Made by a program: the position numbers and the translations under genes. The notes beneath the pieces are model-generated. The model was not told the DNA's origin. It made no database searches and saw only the letters and a list, made by a program, of their open reading frames with translations. From an uncultured Caldilineaceae bacterium (GTDB lineage: Bacteria > Chloroflexota > Anaerolineae > Caldilineales > Caldilineaceae), in the NCBI GenBank assembly GCA_958295915.1, contig OY282381.1:1510722-1574721 (forward strand): a stretch of DNA of 64,000 nucleotides. The letters are read 5' to 3'. Positions within the stretch are counted from its first letter, which is position 1; the number at the start of each line of letters is the position of its first letter. Shown here one piece after another: positions 1-8,445 of the stretch.

Positions 1-2086
1 CGCCGGCCTCCAGCAGCCCCACTTCCACATAGGGGGCATCGGCCAGGGTCAATAGGGGGTATCTGTCAAAGTTGGCTGATACCAGCTTGCCGTCGGCGAC
101 CTGCGCCTCCTCCAACAGAGCTGAGCCGACACCCAGCATCACAGCCCCTTGCACCTGGGCAACGGCTCCGTCCGGGTTGATGACCCGTCCGCAGTCCATC
201 ACCGCATCCACCCGATGGACGCGCAGCTGTCCACCTTCATTCATTGAAACTTCAGCGACCTGCGCCACGATTGTATCCACATCCTCGGAAACGGCGATGC
301 CTTGGGCATGGCCGCTGGGCAGTATCCCGCGCCAGTTCGCCTGCTCCGCTACGGCCTCCAGCACGGCGCGAAAACGCCTGCCCTTATCGCCACTGGGTAA
401 ATGGTCCAGGCGGAAGGCCAGGGGATCTGCACCGGCCACAGCCGCCATCTCGTCCATAAAACTCTCGAGGGCGAACGTATTCGCCAGCAGGCCGAGTCCC
501 CGCCACCAGCCAGTGTCCAGCGGCAGCGTACGCACCCATGTACGCACGTGGCGATGGGGAATGGCGTACTGAATCATCGCCCCTCGCCAGGCGCCGAAGT
601 CCGCGCCGAGGACGGCCGCCATCACATCGGGGATGAAGCCAAAGGCGACCTGGCCGCTGGCTTGCAGATGCTCCATCACTTCGATGCGGCCTGCGTCATC
701 GAGCCGTGCCCGCAATCGGTGATGGGTCGGAGGGCGCAGATATCCGTTGCGCATCTCCTCGGCCCGGTTCCAGCCTACATGCACCGGCGCGCCTACCGCC
801 TGAGAAAGTCGAGCCGCTTCGATCGCCGCTTTGGAGTCGATTTTGCAGCCCAATCCTGCGCCCAAGTAGGTGGGAATGACCTCCACCTGCTCTGGCTTCA
901 GCTCCAGCGCTGCGGCGATGGCTCCACGGATGACGTGGGGACCCTGAGTGCTGGTCCAAATCGTGGCCGAGTCAGTCCGCACGTCAGCAAGAGCGGCCTG
1001 GGGTTCCAGCGTAGCATGGAAGGCGCAGGGCGTGCGATACTCAGCGCTGAAGACATCGCCGCTTCTGAGTGGGCTCGAGCCGTCACCTTCCACCTGGATC
1101 GTAATGCCACCGCGACCACCGACGGAGACTGTCTCATCGATCTGCGCTTGTGTCCACAGGCGTGGAGCCTTCCAGTGGGCGTCGATGCGGTTGCGAGCCT
1201 GCCAGGCATGCCAGCGGGTGTCGGCCACGACGCCGACAAAATCGCCATCCACGACGATCTGTTGAACGCCAGGCGAGCGCGCAGCTTCAGAGGTATCGAC
1301 CGAGTCCAGCGTAGCGGCCAGTTGGATAGGTTTGAGCACCGCGCCGTAGCGCATCCCCGGCACTCGCATATCATAGCCGTAGTCGGCCTGACCTGTGACC
1401 TTGAGCGGGATGTCCACCCGGGGCAGAGAGCGCCCGACGAAGCGCAGTGCATTGTCAGAAAGCAGTGGGGCCGGCTCTTCCGGCGTCTGCCAGCGTTCCG
1501 CATCAGCATCAACGATGATATCTCCAAACGTGCGGCGTCGCGCCGATTCGGCGGTAACGAAAACCATACCCTCGGCGACGGTCACAGCCATCGGCGCGAC
1601 GCCCAGTTGGGTTGCGCCTTCTGCCCGCAGCATCTCCCGTAGCGTGGCAGCAGCCTGTCGCAGAGGCTCCCAGCTGCTGGCCACGGAGGTGCTACCGAAG
1701 GTACCGAACGCATCCACCGGCCCTTCATTCGTGCCCGCGGCCATGACTTCCAACTGCTCCCAAGCGATAGAAAGTTCATCGGCGGCGATCTGGCCCAACG
1801 CGGTGTGAATCCCCTGACCCATCTCCATTTTGGGCAGGATTAGCCGCACCCGGTTATCTGCGGTCACTGTAAACCAGAGAGCCGGGTCGGTGGGATAGTT
1901 GCTCGGCAGCGCGCCACTGTCGAAAAAGCCGGCCACTTCCCGCCGCAGGATCGGCAGGCCAATGGGAACGCCGAGCGCCAAGCCGCCGGCCAGTATGCCG
2001 GTACCGATCAGAAAGCCGCGCCGGCTGGGCCGCCAGCGCCATCGGCGCGCCGGTTTTGCCTTTTTCTGAGACTTCTGTTCTGTCAT
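1..2086 (-). CDS. Molybdopterin-binding subunit of an isoquinoline 1-oxidoreductase-like enzyme (3' end outside window)
   Basis: Large catalytic subunit of a xanthine-oxidase-family molybdenum hydroxylase. The ATG at 2086 gives a twin-arginine-like signal (SRRGFLIGTGILAGG, about residues 19-33), which predicts Tat export or membrane association. A Mo-cofactor-domain stretch follows (KMEMGQGIHTALGQ), typical of the IorB/aldehyde dehydrogenase large subunit. The frame stays open to the window edge, where it reads YPLLTLADAPYVEVGLLEAG, a segment normally close to the C terminus, so only some tens of residues are missing. The [2Fe-2S] subunit gene lies 58 bp upstream on the same strand and is probably co-transcribed. 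The family oxidises N-heterocycles or aldehydes and passes electrons through the small subunit; the substrate here is unknown. Confidence 0.85.
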   Translation of the reverse strand, partial: MTEQKSQKKAKPARRWRWRPSRRGFLIGTGILAGGLALGVPIGLPILRREVAGFFDSGALPSNYPTDPALWFTVTADNRVRLILPKMEMGQGIHTALGQIAADELSIAWEQLEVMAAGTNEGPVDAFGTFGSTSVASSWEPLRQAAATLREMLRAEGATQLGVAPMAVTVAEGMVFVTAESARRRTFGDIIVDADAERWQTPEEPAPLLSDNALRFVGRSLPRVDIPLKVTGQADYGYDMRVPGMRYGAVLKPIQLAATLDSVDTSEAARSPGVQQIVVDGDFVGVVADTRWHAWQARNRIDAHWKAPRLWTQAQIDETVSVGGRGGITIQVEGDGSSPLRSGDVFSAEYRTPCAFHATLEPQAALADVRTDSATIWTSTQGPHVIRGAIAAALELKPEQVEVIPTYLGAGLGCKIDSKAAIEAARLSQAVGAPVHVGWNRAEEMRNGYLRPPTHHRLRARLDDAGRIEVMEHLQASGQVAFGFIPDVMAAVLGADFGAWRGAMIQYAIPHRHVRTWVRTLPLDTGWWRGLGLLANTFALESFMDEMAAVAGADPLAFRLDHLPSGDKGRRFRAVLEAVAEQANWRGILPSGHAQGIAVSEDVDTIVAQVAEVSMNEGGQLRVHRVDAVMDCGRVINPDGAVAQVQGAVMLGVGSALLEEAQVADGKLVSANFDRYPLLTLADAPYVEVGLLEAG

Positions 2087-2144
2087 GCGTTCTGTTCCTT
2101 GGCGAACATCACGGCGATGATCCACATCTCTTCATATCTTTGCT

Positions 2145-2639
2145 TCATGCCTGCCCCTGCGCCGCCTTTTCTACCGCGGCATAGATCCGCGCATAACAGC
2201 CGCAACGGCAGTAGTTGCGGTCCATGCCTATATGAATCTCCTCGGCCGTCGGTGATGGGTTCTGGGCCAGCAAGGCAGCGGCGGTCATAATCTGGCCGCT
2301 CATACACCAGCCACACTGGGGCGCCTGCAGATCGATGAATGCCTGCTGCACCGGATGCAGGTTATCACCGTCGGCCAGTCCTTCAATCGTGCGGATGGGA
2401 CGGTCCACCACTGCGGCCAGCGGGGTAATGCAGGTTCTCAGCGCTACGCCATCCACGTGAACGGTACAGGCGCCGCAGATGCCGACGCCGCAGCCAAAAC
2501 GGGTGCCCGTCAACCCTAATTCGTCGCGCAACACCCACAGCAACGGCCGGTTGGGCTCGGCATCGTCCACTTGGAACTGTTCGTCGTTGATCAAGAGATT
2601 CAATTGCGCTTCCTCAAAATAGATCGAATCGTTTGGCAT
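2145..2639 (-). CDS. (2Fe-2S)-binding small subunit of molybdenum hydroxylase (IorA/CoxS type)
   Basis: 164 residues, the usual length for the family. The N-terminal plant-type ferredoxin domain binds one cluster through Cys50, Cys55, Cys58 (CGVGICGAC) and Cys70. The C-terminal helical domain binds the second through Cys109/Cys112 (QCGWC) and Cys144/Cys146 (YCRCGC). It relays electrons from the molybdenum site of the downstream subunit to an outside acceptor. There is no FAD subunit nearby, which fits the two-subunit isoquinoline-oxidoreductase type rather than the three-subunit CO-dehydrogenase type. The ATG at 2639 has a close AAAGGA just upstream. Confidence 0.92.
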   Translation of the reverse strand: MPNDSIYFEEAQLNLLINDEQFQVDDAEPNRPLLWVLRDELGLTGTRFGCGVGICGACTVHVDGVALRTCITPLAAVVDRPIRTIEGLADGDNLHPVQQAFIDLQAPQCGWCMSGQIMTAAALLAQNPSPTAEEIHIGMDRNYCRCGCYARIYAAVEKAAQGQA

Positions 2640-2652
2640 ATCCTTTTCTAAA

Positions 2653-2681
2653 ATTGTATGCTAATTTGTCATACTATACAA
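2653..2681 (-). promoter_or_regulatory. Putative promoter for the molybdenum hydroxylase pair
   Basis: On the minus strand TTGTAT (2681-2676) and TACAAT (2658-2653) are separated by 17 bp, a reasonable sigma-70-type promoter. The start codon is only about 14 bp from the -10 box, so the leader would be very short. Confidence 0.4.
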
Positions 2682-2823
2682 GCCTAGCCCTTCCTGACTA
2701 GAAAAGAAAGGAGAGGGGGGAGAGTTTGCTTAGCGGCCCAATCAATGGGACAATTGCCATTCGAACGTGCGGCGATCTCTCGGAAGTGGGCCGAGCATAC
2801 CGAAAAAACAAGTCAGATTTCTT

Positions 2824-3414
2824 ATGCGGCAAGCCAGAATCGAACGAACGACACAAGAAACGCAGGTCGTCCTGGAGCTGATGCTGGATGGCAGCGGCAA
2901 AGCCGAGGTCGACACGGGCATTGGCTTTCTCGACCACATGCTGACACTCCTGGCCGGGCACGGCCTGTTCGATCTGACGGCGCACGCCCGCGGCGATCTG
3001 CACATCGACGAACATCATACCGCTGAAGATGTATGTATCTGCCTGGGCCGAGCCATTGATCAGGCGTTGGGGGACCGCCGCGGGATCGTACGCGCCGCGC
3101 ACGCGTATGTGCCGATGGACGAGACGTTGGCCCGGGTTGTCATTGATCTCAGCGGCCGGCCGTATTGCGTTTTCGACGCTGAATTCACCACTCCCAGATT
3201 AGGGCAGATCAGCGCTGATCTCCTCTTTCATCTGTTCGAAAGCATTGCCATCCACGGACGGATGAACCTGCACGCGTCGATTCTGTACGGACGCAACGAT
3301 CACCACAAGGCCGAGGGGCTGTTCAAAGCCCTGGGCCGCGCCCTGGACGGGGCAACGCGGCTCGATGCCCGGCGGACAGGGGTTCCCAGCACGAAGGGGA
3401 CGTTGATTGCATGA
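2824..3414 (+). CDS. hisB: Imidazoleglycerol-phosphate dehydratase
   Basis: Dehydrates imidazole glycerol phosphate to imidazole acetol phosphate in histidine synthesis. The ATG at 2824 gives 196 residues, the normal length of monofunctional HisB. Metal-binding motifs are intact: GFLDHML around residues 34-40, DEHHTAED at 62-69 and [17 protein letters not shown] near the C terminus. An upstream in-frame start at 2767 would add a tail with no family match. The gene is apart from the minus-strand hisHAFE genes at 13-19 kb, so histidine genes are dispersed. No clear Shine-Dalgarno precedes it. Confidence 0.95.
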   Translation: MRQARIERTTQETQVVLELMLDGSGKAEVDTGIGFLDHMLTLLAGHGLFDLTAHARGDLHIDEHHTAEDVCICLGRAIDQALGDRRGIVRAAHAYVPMDETLARVVIDLSGRPYCVFDAEFTTPRLGQISADLLFHLFESIAIHGRMNLHASILYGRNDHHKAEGLFKALGRALDGATRLDARRTGVPSTKGTLIA

Positions 3415-3512
3415 AAAGTAGTTTTTAGTTTCGAGTAACTGCTGGTAGGGGCGGGCCTCGTGTCCGCTCTGGGCAACCACAAGTGTTGCCCCTACTAAAA
3501 ACTGCAGTTTTC
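3415..3512 (+). repeat. Family E intergenic repeat
   Basis: Contains the recurring words AGTTTTTAGTTTCGAGTAAC and CTAAAAACTGCAG around an inner palindrome with arms GGGCAA and TTGCCC. It fills the gap between hisB and the next gene. Confidence 0.75.
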
Positions 3513-3533
3513 GAATGCGCCAAGGCTCAAACC

Positions 3534-4526
3534 ATGACCGCTGACATTCCGACCGCGCTTGAAATCCCCTCTCTCGACGAAATCCGCGCCACGCGCCAAC
3601 GGATCGATCCGTATATTGTGCGCACGCCGGTCTGGCGTTGGCAAAGCGAAACGGTCACTGCGGCAGTTGGCGCTGATTCTGAGATCTGGCTGAAGCTGGA
3701 ACTGTTTCAGAAGACCGGCACATTCAAGTCCCGGGGCGCGGTGAACAACCTCCTGCAACTGAGCGCGGCGGGCAGGGAACAGGGCGTGACCGCGGTCAGC
3801 GCTGGCAATCACGCAATTGCTGTGGCCTACGCCGCTCAGATCTTCGGCAGCAACGCCAAAGTTGTGATGCCCGCCTCCGCGCCACACTTTCGGGTGGAGA
3901 AGGCCCGCAGCTATGGCGCCGAAGTGGCGCTCGTCGATGACGTATACCAGGCATTTGCCGAGGTCGAGCGCATCCAACAGGAGGAGGGGCGCGCGTTTAT
4001 TCACCCCTTCGAGAGCCGCCCGATCATCGCGGGGCAGGCGACCGTCGGCCTGGAGCTATGCGAGGACGCTCCCCCCTTGGAGCTGCTGATTGTTCCCATC
4101 GGCGGCGGTGGCCTGGCCGCGGGCATTGCCGCGGCCGTGAAACAGGTCCAGCCCAGCTGCGCTATCTTCGGTGTGGAGCCTGAAGGAGCTGACACAATGC
4201 GGCGCAGCTTCGCCAGCGGCAGGCCCCAATCTATCGAACAGGTGCGGACCATCGCCACCAGTCTGGGCGCGCCGGCGGCTCAACCCTATAGCTACAGCCT
4301 TTGCCGCCACTTTCTCGACGATGTGGTCCTCATCAGCGACGAGGAGATAAAACGCTGTATGCGGCTTCTCTTCCACGAGATGAAACTGGCCTGCGAGCCG
4401 GCCTGCGCCGCCACGACTGCGGCTTTGCTCGGCCCTCTGCGCCAGAAAGCTGTCGGCAAACGGGTCGGGCTGATCTTGTGTGGATCGAATATTGGCGTTG
4501 AAACATTTACAGAGTTGATGAGTTAG
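3534..4526 (+). CDS. Threonine/serine dehydratase (fold-type II PLP enzyme)
   Basis: Deaminates threonine (or serine) to the 2-oxo acid. The Schiff-base lysine is in TFKSRGA (Lys65 from the ATG at 3534), SAGNHA follows at 89-94 as substrate loop, and GGGGLAAG is the phosphate-binding glycine loop. At 330 residues it has only the catalytic domain and no C-terminal ACT regulatory domain, as in catabolic TdcB-type or serine-racemase-like members rather than the full IlvA. An upstream start at 3483 would be read from the family E repeat and is less likely. Followed closely by a DHOD-like gene. Confidence 0.88.
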   Translation: MTADIPTALEIPSLDEIRATRQRIDPYIVRTPVWRWQSETVTAAVGADSEIWLKLELFQKTGTFKSRGAVNNLLQLSAAGREQGVTAVSAGNHAIAVAYAAQIFGSNAKVVMPASAPHFRVEKARSYGAEVALVDDVYQAFAEVERIQQEEGRAFIHPFESRPIIAGQATVGLELCEDAPPLELLIVPIGGGGLAAGIAAAVKQVQPSCAIFGVEPEGADTMRRSFASGRPQSIEQVRTIATSLGAPAAQPYSYSLCRHFLDDVVLISDEEIKRCMRLLFHEMKLACEPACAATTAALLGPLRQKAVGKRVGLILCGSNIGVETFTELMS

Positions 4527-4536
4527 GCCGGCCTTG

Positions 4537-5412
4537 ATGCTCGAACTCGCGCCTGACCACAAACTCGGTCTGTCTCTGGACAATCCGGTGATGCTGGCGG
4601 CTGGCAGCATCGGTTACGGTGAGGCAGTGCATCGAGAGATGGAGCTGAGCAGGTTCGGGGCTGTGGTGGTTGGACCGATCACCCGCCGCAGTCGTGGCGG
4701 CAGTCCGCGGCCCCGCTTGGCGGAGACTGTCGGCGGATTTGTGCGCCACATGGATGTACAGAATCGAGGCGTGTCGGCCGCGGTGAAAAAATTCGCCCCT
4801 CTCTGGTCCCGGATTGGCTGTCCGGTCATCGCCCAGATCGCTGACGCCTCCGGCGCAGAAGCCGCCGGCACAGCGCGGCGCCTTTCCACCACAGACAGTT
4901 GCCAGGGATTCGAGCTTCTCTGCCCGCCAGAGGCTACCGAGTCGGAGATCGCCCAACTGCTGGAGGTATGTTTGTTGGAGTCCGATCTGCCGGCGCTGGC
5001 AAAGCTGCCGCTGACACGAGCGGCCGCGTTGGCGCCGGCAGTGGTCGCGGCTGGCGCAGCTGGTGTTGTGATCGGCAGTCCGCCGCTGGGCGCGGCAGTG
5101 CGTGCGGACGGACAGGCGCTCACAGGGGAAACGTTCGGGCCGGGGGTCTTTCCCATGATGCTGGCAGCGCTGCTGGCAGTGAAAGCGCTGAACCTGCCTG
5201 GCTCCCTTATCGCCAGTGGCGGCATTCACACGGTCGAACAGGCCCACCACTGTCTGGCTGTCGGTGCAGATGCGCTGCAACTCGACAGCCTCGTCTGGGT
5301 CGAACCGGCTGCGGCGATGGCGTTGGCGGCAGAGTTGACCACTGATTTTTATGATTTGTATGATTGCGGTGATAACGGCAGGTCATCATCCCCATCACAT
5401 ATTGAGAACTGA
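4537..5412 (+). CDS. Dihydroorotate dehydrogenase-like flavoprotein
   Basis: A TIM-barrel flavoprotein resembling class 1 dihydroorotate dehydrogenase. The N terminus has DNPVMLAAGSIGYG and the C-terminal FMN phosphate-binding region reads IASGGIHTVEQAHHCLAVGA. The usual catalytic segment (N-x-S/C-C-P-N) and the conserved lysines are not recognisable; the equivalent region reads IAQIADASG. It may therefore act on another substrate or be inactive. ATG at 4537 (TTG at 4534 is an alternative), 10 bp after the dehydratase stop, so probably one transcript. The last 20 residues look unrelated to the family. Confidence 0.65.
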   Translation: MLELAPDHKLGLSLDNPVMLAAGSIGYGEAVHREMELSRFGAVVVGPITRRSRGGSPRPRLAETVGGFVRHMDVQNRGVSAAVKKFAPLWSRIGCPVIAQIADASGAEAAGTARRLSTTDSCQGFELLCPPEATESEIAQLLEVCLLESDLPALAKLPLTRAAALAPAVVAAGAAGVVIGSPPLGAAVRADGQALTGETFGPGVFPMMLAALLAVKALNLPGSLIASGGIHTVEQAHHCLAVGADALQLDSLVWVEPAAAMALAAELTTDFYDLYDCGDNGRSSSPSHIEN

Positions 5413-5415
5413 AGG

Positions 5416-5889
5416 ATGAGCCGGCGCTCACTTCACTCTGCAATCATTCTTTTCTTTCTCGCCTTCCGCCTCATCTATATTCCCGCCAGCGTCCTCACCC
5501 ATACGGGCCACGGTCTGCCCTGGTTGACCGCGGCGCTGGGCTGGGTGGTCACCTTCGGCGGGGAGTGGCTGACCCGACGGATGGGAGGTGACCCGTCGCT
5601 GCGCGAGCGACAACGGGGGCTGGCTGTCGTTATGCTGGCGCTCATTCTGCTTGGTTTCTTTCCGGAGGAGGCGCCGATTGGATTGATCCTGTGGGCTGGT
5701 ATCGGCGCGGCCTGGGGTGTGGCTACGCGCGGTCTAAAGCTTCTATCCAATCAGACGTTCACAGTCGTCGGGGCCGTGGCGCTCGGCGCGCTGTTGGGCG
5801 CGGCAGGGTTTTTCGGTCCAGGCAGTTGGGTCGCAGCGCTTGTTATCGGGCCGGCTCTGCCGCTGCTGGATCTTATCTGGTCAGAATAG
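5416..5889 (+). CDS. Small integral membrane protein of unknown function
   Basis: 157 residues with about five hydrophobic segments (roughly 8-28, 35-50, 68-85, 88-105 and 118-150), separated by a basic loop (TRRMGGDPSLRERQRG). It starts 3 bp after the DHOD-like gene and has AAGG just ahead of the ATG, so it is likely in the same operon. I do not recognise a family. Its 3' end carries one arm of a 40-bp direct repeat. Confidence 0.6.
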   Translation: MSRRSLHSAIILFFLAFRLIYIPASVLTHTGHGLPWLTAALGWVVTFGGEWLTRRMGGDPSLRERQRGLAVVMLALILLGFFPEEAPIGLILWAGIGAAWGVATRGLKLLSNQTFTVVGAVALGALLGAAGFFGPGSWVAALVIGPALPLLDLIWSE

Positions 5890-5931
5890 AGAGGCAGTTG
5901 GGTCGCAGCGCTTGTTATCGGGCCGGCTCTG
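5820..5931 (+). repeat. 40-bp direct repeat straddling the membrane-protein stop
   Basis: An identical 40-bp stretch occurs at 5820-5859 (inside the membrane-protein gene) and at 5892-5931 (just after its stop), with 32 bp between. It looks like a recent local duplication. The 174 bp between the two genes holds nothing else recognisable. Confidence 0.9.
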
Positions 5932-6063
5932 TGGCATAGGCGAGGAATTTGAGCCGGGTGTATGCCGTTTCAGGGGAACTCAGGCTTCAGGCGGGCCACG
6001 GAGCGGGCAGGAGCTCTGCTTGATCGATCCAGGTATCTGAAAATCAAATGTAAGGGAGTCTCT

Positions 6064-6534
6064 ATGCGCGCGCTCATTCAGCGAGTTAGCCGGGCCAGCG
6101 TGACCGTTGATGGCCAGGAGGTGGCCAGCATCGGGCGCGGATATCTCGTGCTGCTAGGGGTAGCCCGGGACGACAGCGAAACCCAGGCGCGCTGGCTGGC
6201 GCGAAAGATAGCGGGGTTACGGCTTTTCGAGGACGATGCAGGGAAGATGAATTTGGGACTGGCGGATGTCCAGGGCGCGGCGCTGGCGGTGAGCCAGTTC
6301 ACGCTGTACGGGGATGCGCGCAGAGGCCGGCGGCCCAGTTTCACCCAGGCGGCGGCGCCCGCGCAGGCGCTTGAACTCTACAATGCCTTCTGTGAACTGC
6401 TGACGGCGGAAGGCGTCCCTGTGGCAAAGGGCGTTTTTCAGGCCCATATGGAAGTGGCTCTGGTCAATGACGGCCCGGTGACGTTGTGGCTGGAAAACGA
6501 GGGGGATGCGTATCACAGCCACATTACACCTTGA
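6064..6534 (+). CDS. dtd: D-aminoacyl-tRNA deacylase
   Basis: Hydrolyses D-aminoacyl-tRNA (and glycyl-tRNAAla) to recycle mischarged tRNA. 156 residues, near the standard size. Family signatures are SQFTLYGD (residues 77-84) and NDGPVT near the C terminus (the Gly-cisPro region). The ATG at 6064 is preceded by AAGGGAG at suitable spacing; the longer frame from 5962 starts in duplicated non-coding sequence and is rejected. Confidence 0.95.
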   Translation: MRALIQRVSRASVTVDGQEVASIGRGYLVLLGVARDDSETQARWLARKIAGLRLFEDDAGKMNLGLADVQGAALAVSQFTLYGDARRGRRPSFTQAAAPAQALELYNAFCELLTAEGVPVAKGVFQAHMEVALVNDGPVTLWLENEGDAYHSHITP

Positions 6535-6551
6535 GAAACGAAGGAGGAACA

Positions 6552-7271
6552 GTGGCTACCAAACTCAGTACTGTTATCGCCGCCACTCCAGCAACCGATC
6601 TGGCGGTCGTGCAGGCGATGGCCGAACAGTTGGACAGTTACATTTTGCGCGGTGAGGTATACCGGACGATTGCTCTGCGCACACCCTTGCACGGCGAGGA
6701 ACGGATGCAGAGCGGCGGCGGAGATCTGCTGGCGCGCCTGCACAAACTGTCAGCGCAATCTGACGCTTTGTCCAGCGCGCAAAAGCAGGCGCTTGCGGAT
6801 GCCAAAGCGAAGATCGAGGAAACAACGGGCCGCCTCCGGGTTCCATACCAGGCGCTGCTGCTGCGCGAGGCAAAGGCCCGTCTGAACAGTTTGAAGTGGT
6901 TTCTCGACGATTGCCAGGAGAACCGCAGGGAGTGCCGGGTGCAGTATCCGTTTGAAATTCGCAACCGCCAGCGGGTTGCAGAGATAGGCAAAGCATTGGA
7001 TGCGGAAGGCATTGAATTGCGCGCCACTGTGGGGCGCGACCCTGTTGAATTGCGCGCCACTGTGGGGCGCGACCCTGCGGCGCGCTCAGCCCTCATTGCT
7101 CGACAGAGGCGCGTTGCCGCAGACGTGACGGCGCAGCTCACTGCCATCGACCAGCGTTTACGGGCATTGACAGGCGGCAGCGAGTTTGTCTGGGATGCGT
7201 CCGTGGCGCACATCTACCCGCGCAGTGAGTACTGGTATCTGTATGCGTTGCCGCTCGGGTCAGCTACCTGA
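6552..7271 (+). CDS. Hypothetical protein with a tandem family A insertion
   Basis: 239 residues, predicted cytoplasmic, helical and charged. No family is recognised. The GTG at 6552 is chosen because a perfect AAGGAGG lies at 6541-6547; the dtd stop is 17 bp upstream. Around residues 156-178 the protein reads ELRATVGRDP twice, 11 residues apart. This is the translation of two tandem family A palindromes and interrupts an otherwise continuous helical region (LDAEGI before, AARSALIARQRR after). The C terminus (WDASVAHIYPRSEYWYLYAL) looks folded and probably marks the conserved part. Confidence 0.7.
   Translation: MATKLSTVIAATPATDLAVVQAMAEQLDSYILRGEVYRTIALRTPLHGEERMQSGGGDLLARLHKLSAQSDALSSAQKQALADAKAKIEETTGRLRVPYQALLLREAKARLNSLKWFLDDCQENRRECRVQYPFEIRNRQRVAEIGKALDAEGIELRATVGRDPVELRATVGRDPAARSALIARQRRVAADVTAQLTAIDQRLRALTGGSEFVWDASVAHIYPRSEYWYLYALPLGSAT
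7017..7096 (+). repeat. Family A palindrome, two tandem in-frame copies
   Basis: Copies at 7017-7043 and 7050-7076, period 33 bp, each with arms CGCGCC and GGCGCG around ACTGTG. The second copy continues into the longer form ending near 7096 that is also seen at 22282 and 29257. Confidence 0.9.
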
Positions 7272-7281
7272 CGCAGGCGTC

Positions 7282-8445
7282 TTATGTTTCTTTCAATTTC
7301 AGGTGTATGGTAGCTTCACTGCGGTTGTGGAACAGTTGCCGCCTGCGCAAGATGGCGTAGCGCTCTTGTAAAATGGCGCAGGCGCGGTCGAGCAGGGCAT
7401 CGCTCTGGCTCAGTTTGAGGGTCATCAGCGCTTCGGCGTGGGGATACAGAAAGTCGGCGAAGGCGTTCATCAAGCGGGCCGAAGCGCGCGCATTCATGCG
7501 CATGTCGTTGACGAGGAGATCAAAGGTGTCTGGCCCCTCACGCAGATAGGTCTCAGCGGTCATCCGTTTGTGGCGCACGCCCCGATCGGTTGCCAGACTC
7601 GGGTGCAGGGCCGCTGGGTCGACTGCGGTTACGTACTGCCCCGTTTGTCGCAGCACTCTTGTCCACCCTCCTGGGGCTGCGCCCAGATCCAGGGCCACTC
7701 CGCCGCTTGGCAGCTCGATATGAAAGGCCTCCAGCGCCTCCAGCAGTTTGAACTCCGCCCGGCTGATCTGTTCCTTCTCCCGACGAAAACGGCGCACGCC
7801 GCCAGCCCAATCAGATATGTTGTGGGAGGCGAGGGAGAGGCCAAGGAATGCGTTTTGCATATCCGGCGCGAGCGGTTGCGGGGGGCAATGAGGGCGCGAC
7901 ACGGAAGCGGCAGGCACAGCCGCGCAGACGACGGACAGTATCTGAAATGGCTGGCGTACGTCCAGGGCGGCGCCTGTGGCGTCGATGAGAGCGGCGGAAA
8001 TGGCTTGGTTGATGTCGAAAGGTTTGTACGGCAGGTCAATCAGGATGCGGCTCTGGACGGAAAAGCTGACGTCCGGGTCGATTCGTTCCGCATACTCCGC
8101 TACGGCCACGTCGGAGAGTCGGGCCAAGCCCTTGTTGATGGGTATTGATTGTTTTGCGCGCCACTGTGGGGCGCGACTTCGATGCGCTACCGCTTCACTA
8201 TATGCGCGCGTGGCGATGAGGGGGATGGCGAGGTCCACAGGGCAGATATGGCGCACAAAGATCGGCGGCTCGTCGATCCACGTCTCCGCCAATCCCCAGA
8301 ATCCCTCATCGCAGTCCACCAGCCACACGCCGGGCGCCAGTTCGGTCAGCTGCTGCCCGTTGATGCTGTCCCGTCGGAACTCCTCCAGGGCCAGTTGGGC
8401 GGATCCCGGGGCGGCAGTCATGACGAGTTGGGGCATTTCAGGCAA
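7282..8445 (-). CDS. FtsJ/RlmM-like S-adenosylmethionine-dependent RNA methyltransferase
   Basis: 387 residues with a C-terminal Rossmann methyltransferase domain. The SAM-binding motif is ALDLGAAPGGWT, followed by VTAVDPAAL, the catalytic-type NDMRMN and LKLS motifs, and a last SEATIHLKLK. This matches FtsJ-like 2'-O-methyltransferases, closest in layout to RlmM, which modifies 23S rRNA; the target here is inferred. The N-terminal part (about 1-190) would be RNA-binding. Around residues 80-97 it carries an in-frame A+C repeat insertion (EAVAHRSRAPQWRA). Its ATG overlaps the purB stop by 8 bp, so translation is probably coupled. Confidence 0.8.
   Translation of the reverse strand: MPEMPQLVMTAAPGSAQLALEEFRRDSINGQQLTELAPGVWLVDCDEGFWGLAETWIDEPPIFVRHICPVDLAIPLIATRAYSEAVAHRSRAPQWRAKQSIPINKGLARLSDVAVAEYAERIDPDVSFSVQSRILIDLPYKPFDINQAISAALIDATGAALDVRQPFQILSVVCAAVPAASVSRPHCPPQPLAPDMQNAFLGLSLASHNISDWAGGVRRFRREKEQISRAEFKLLEALEAFHIELPSGGVALDLGAAPGGWTRVLRQTGQYVTAVDPAALHPSLATDRGVRHKRMTAETYLREGPDTFDLLVNDMRMNARASARLMNAFADFLYPHAEALMTLKLSQSDALLDRACAILQERYAILRRRQLFHNRSEATIHLKLKET
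8154..8210 (+). repeat. Family A palindrome joined to a family C palindrome, in-frame
   Basis: Family A at 8154-8177 is followed directly by family C at 8181-8210 (GATGCGCTACCGCTTCACTA start). Both are translated inside the methyltransferase. Confidence 0.85.

Noticed and set aside
401-1642. Long plus-strand open frame (413 codons) over the molybdenum enzyme
   Set aside because: It has no recognisable domain and lies antisense to a gene with clear family motifs on the minus strand.
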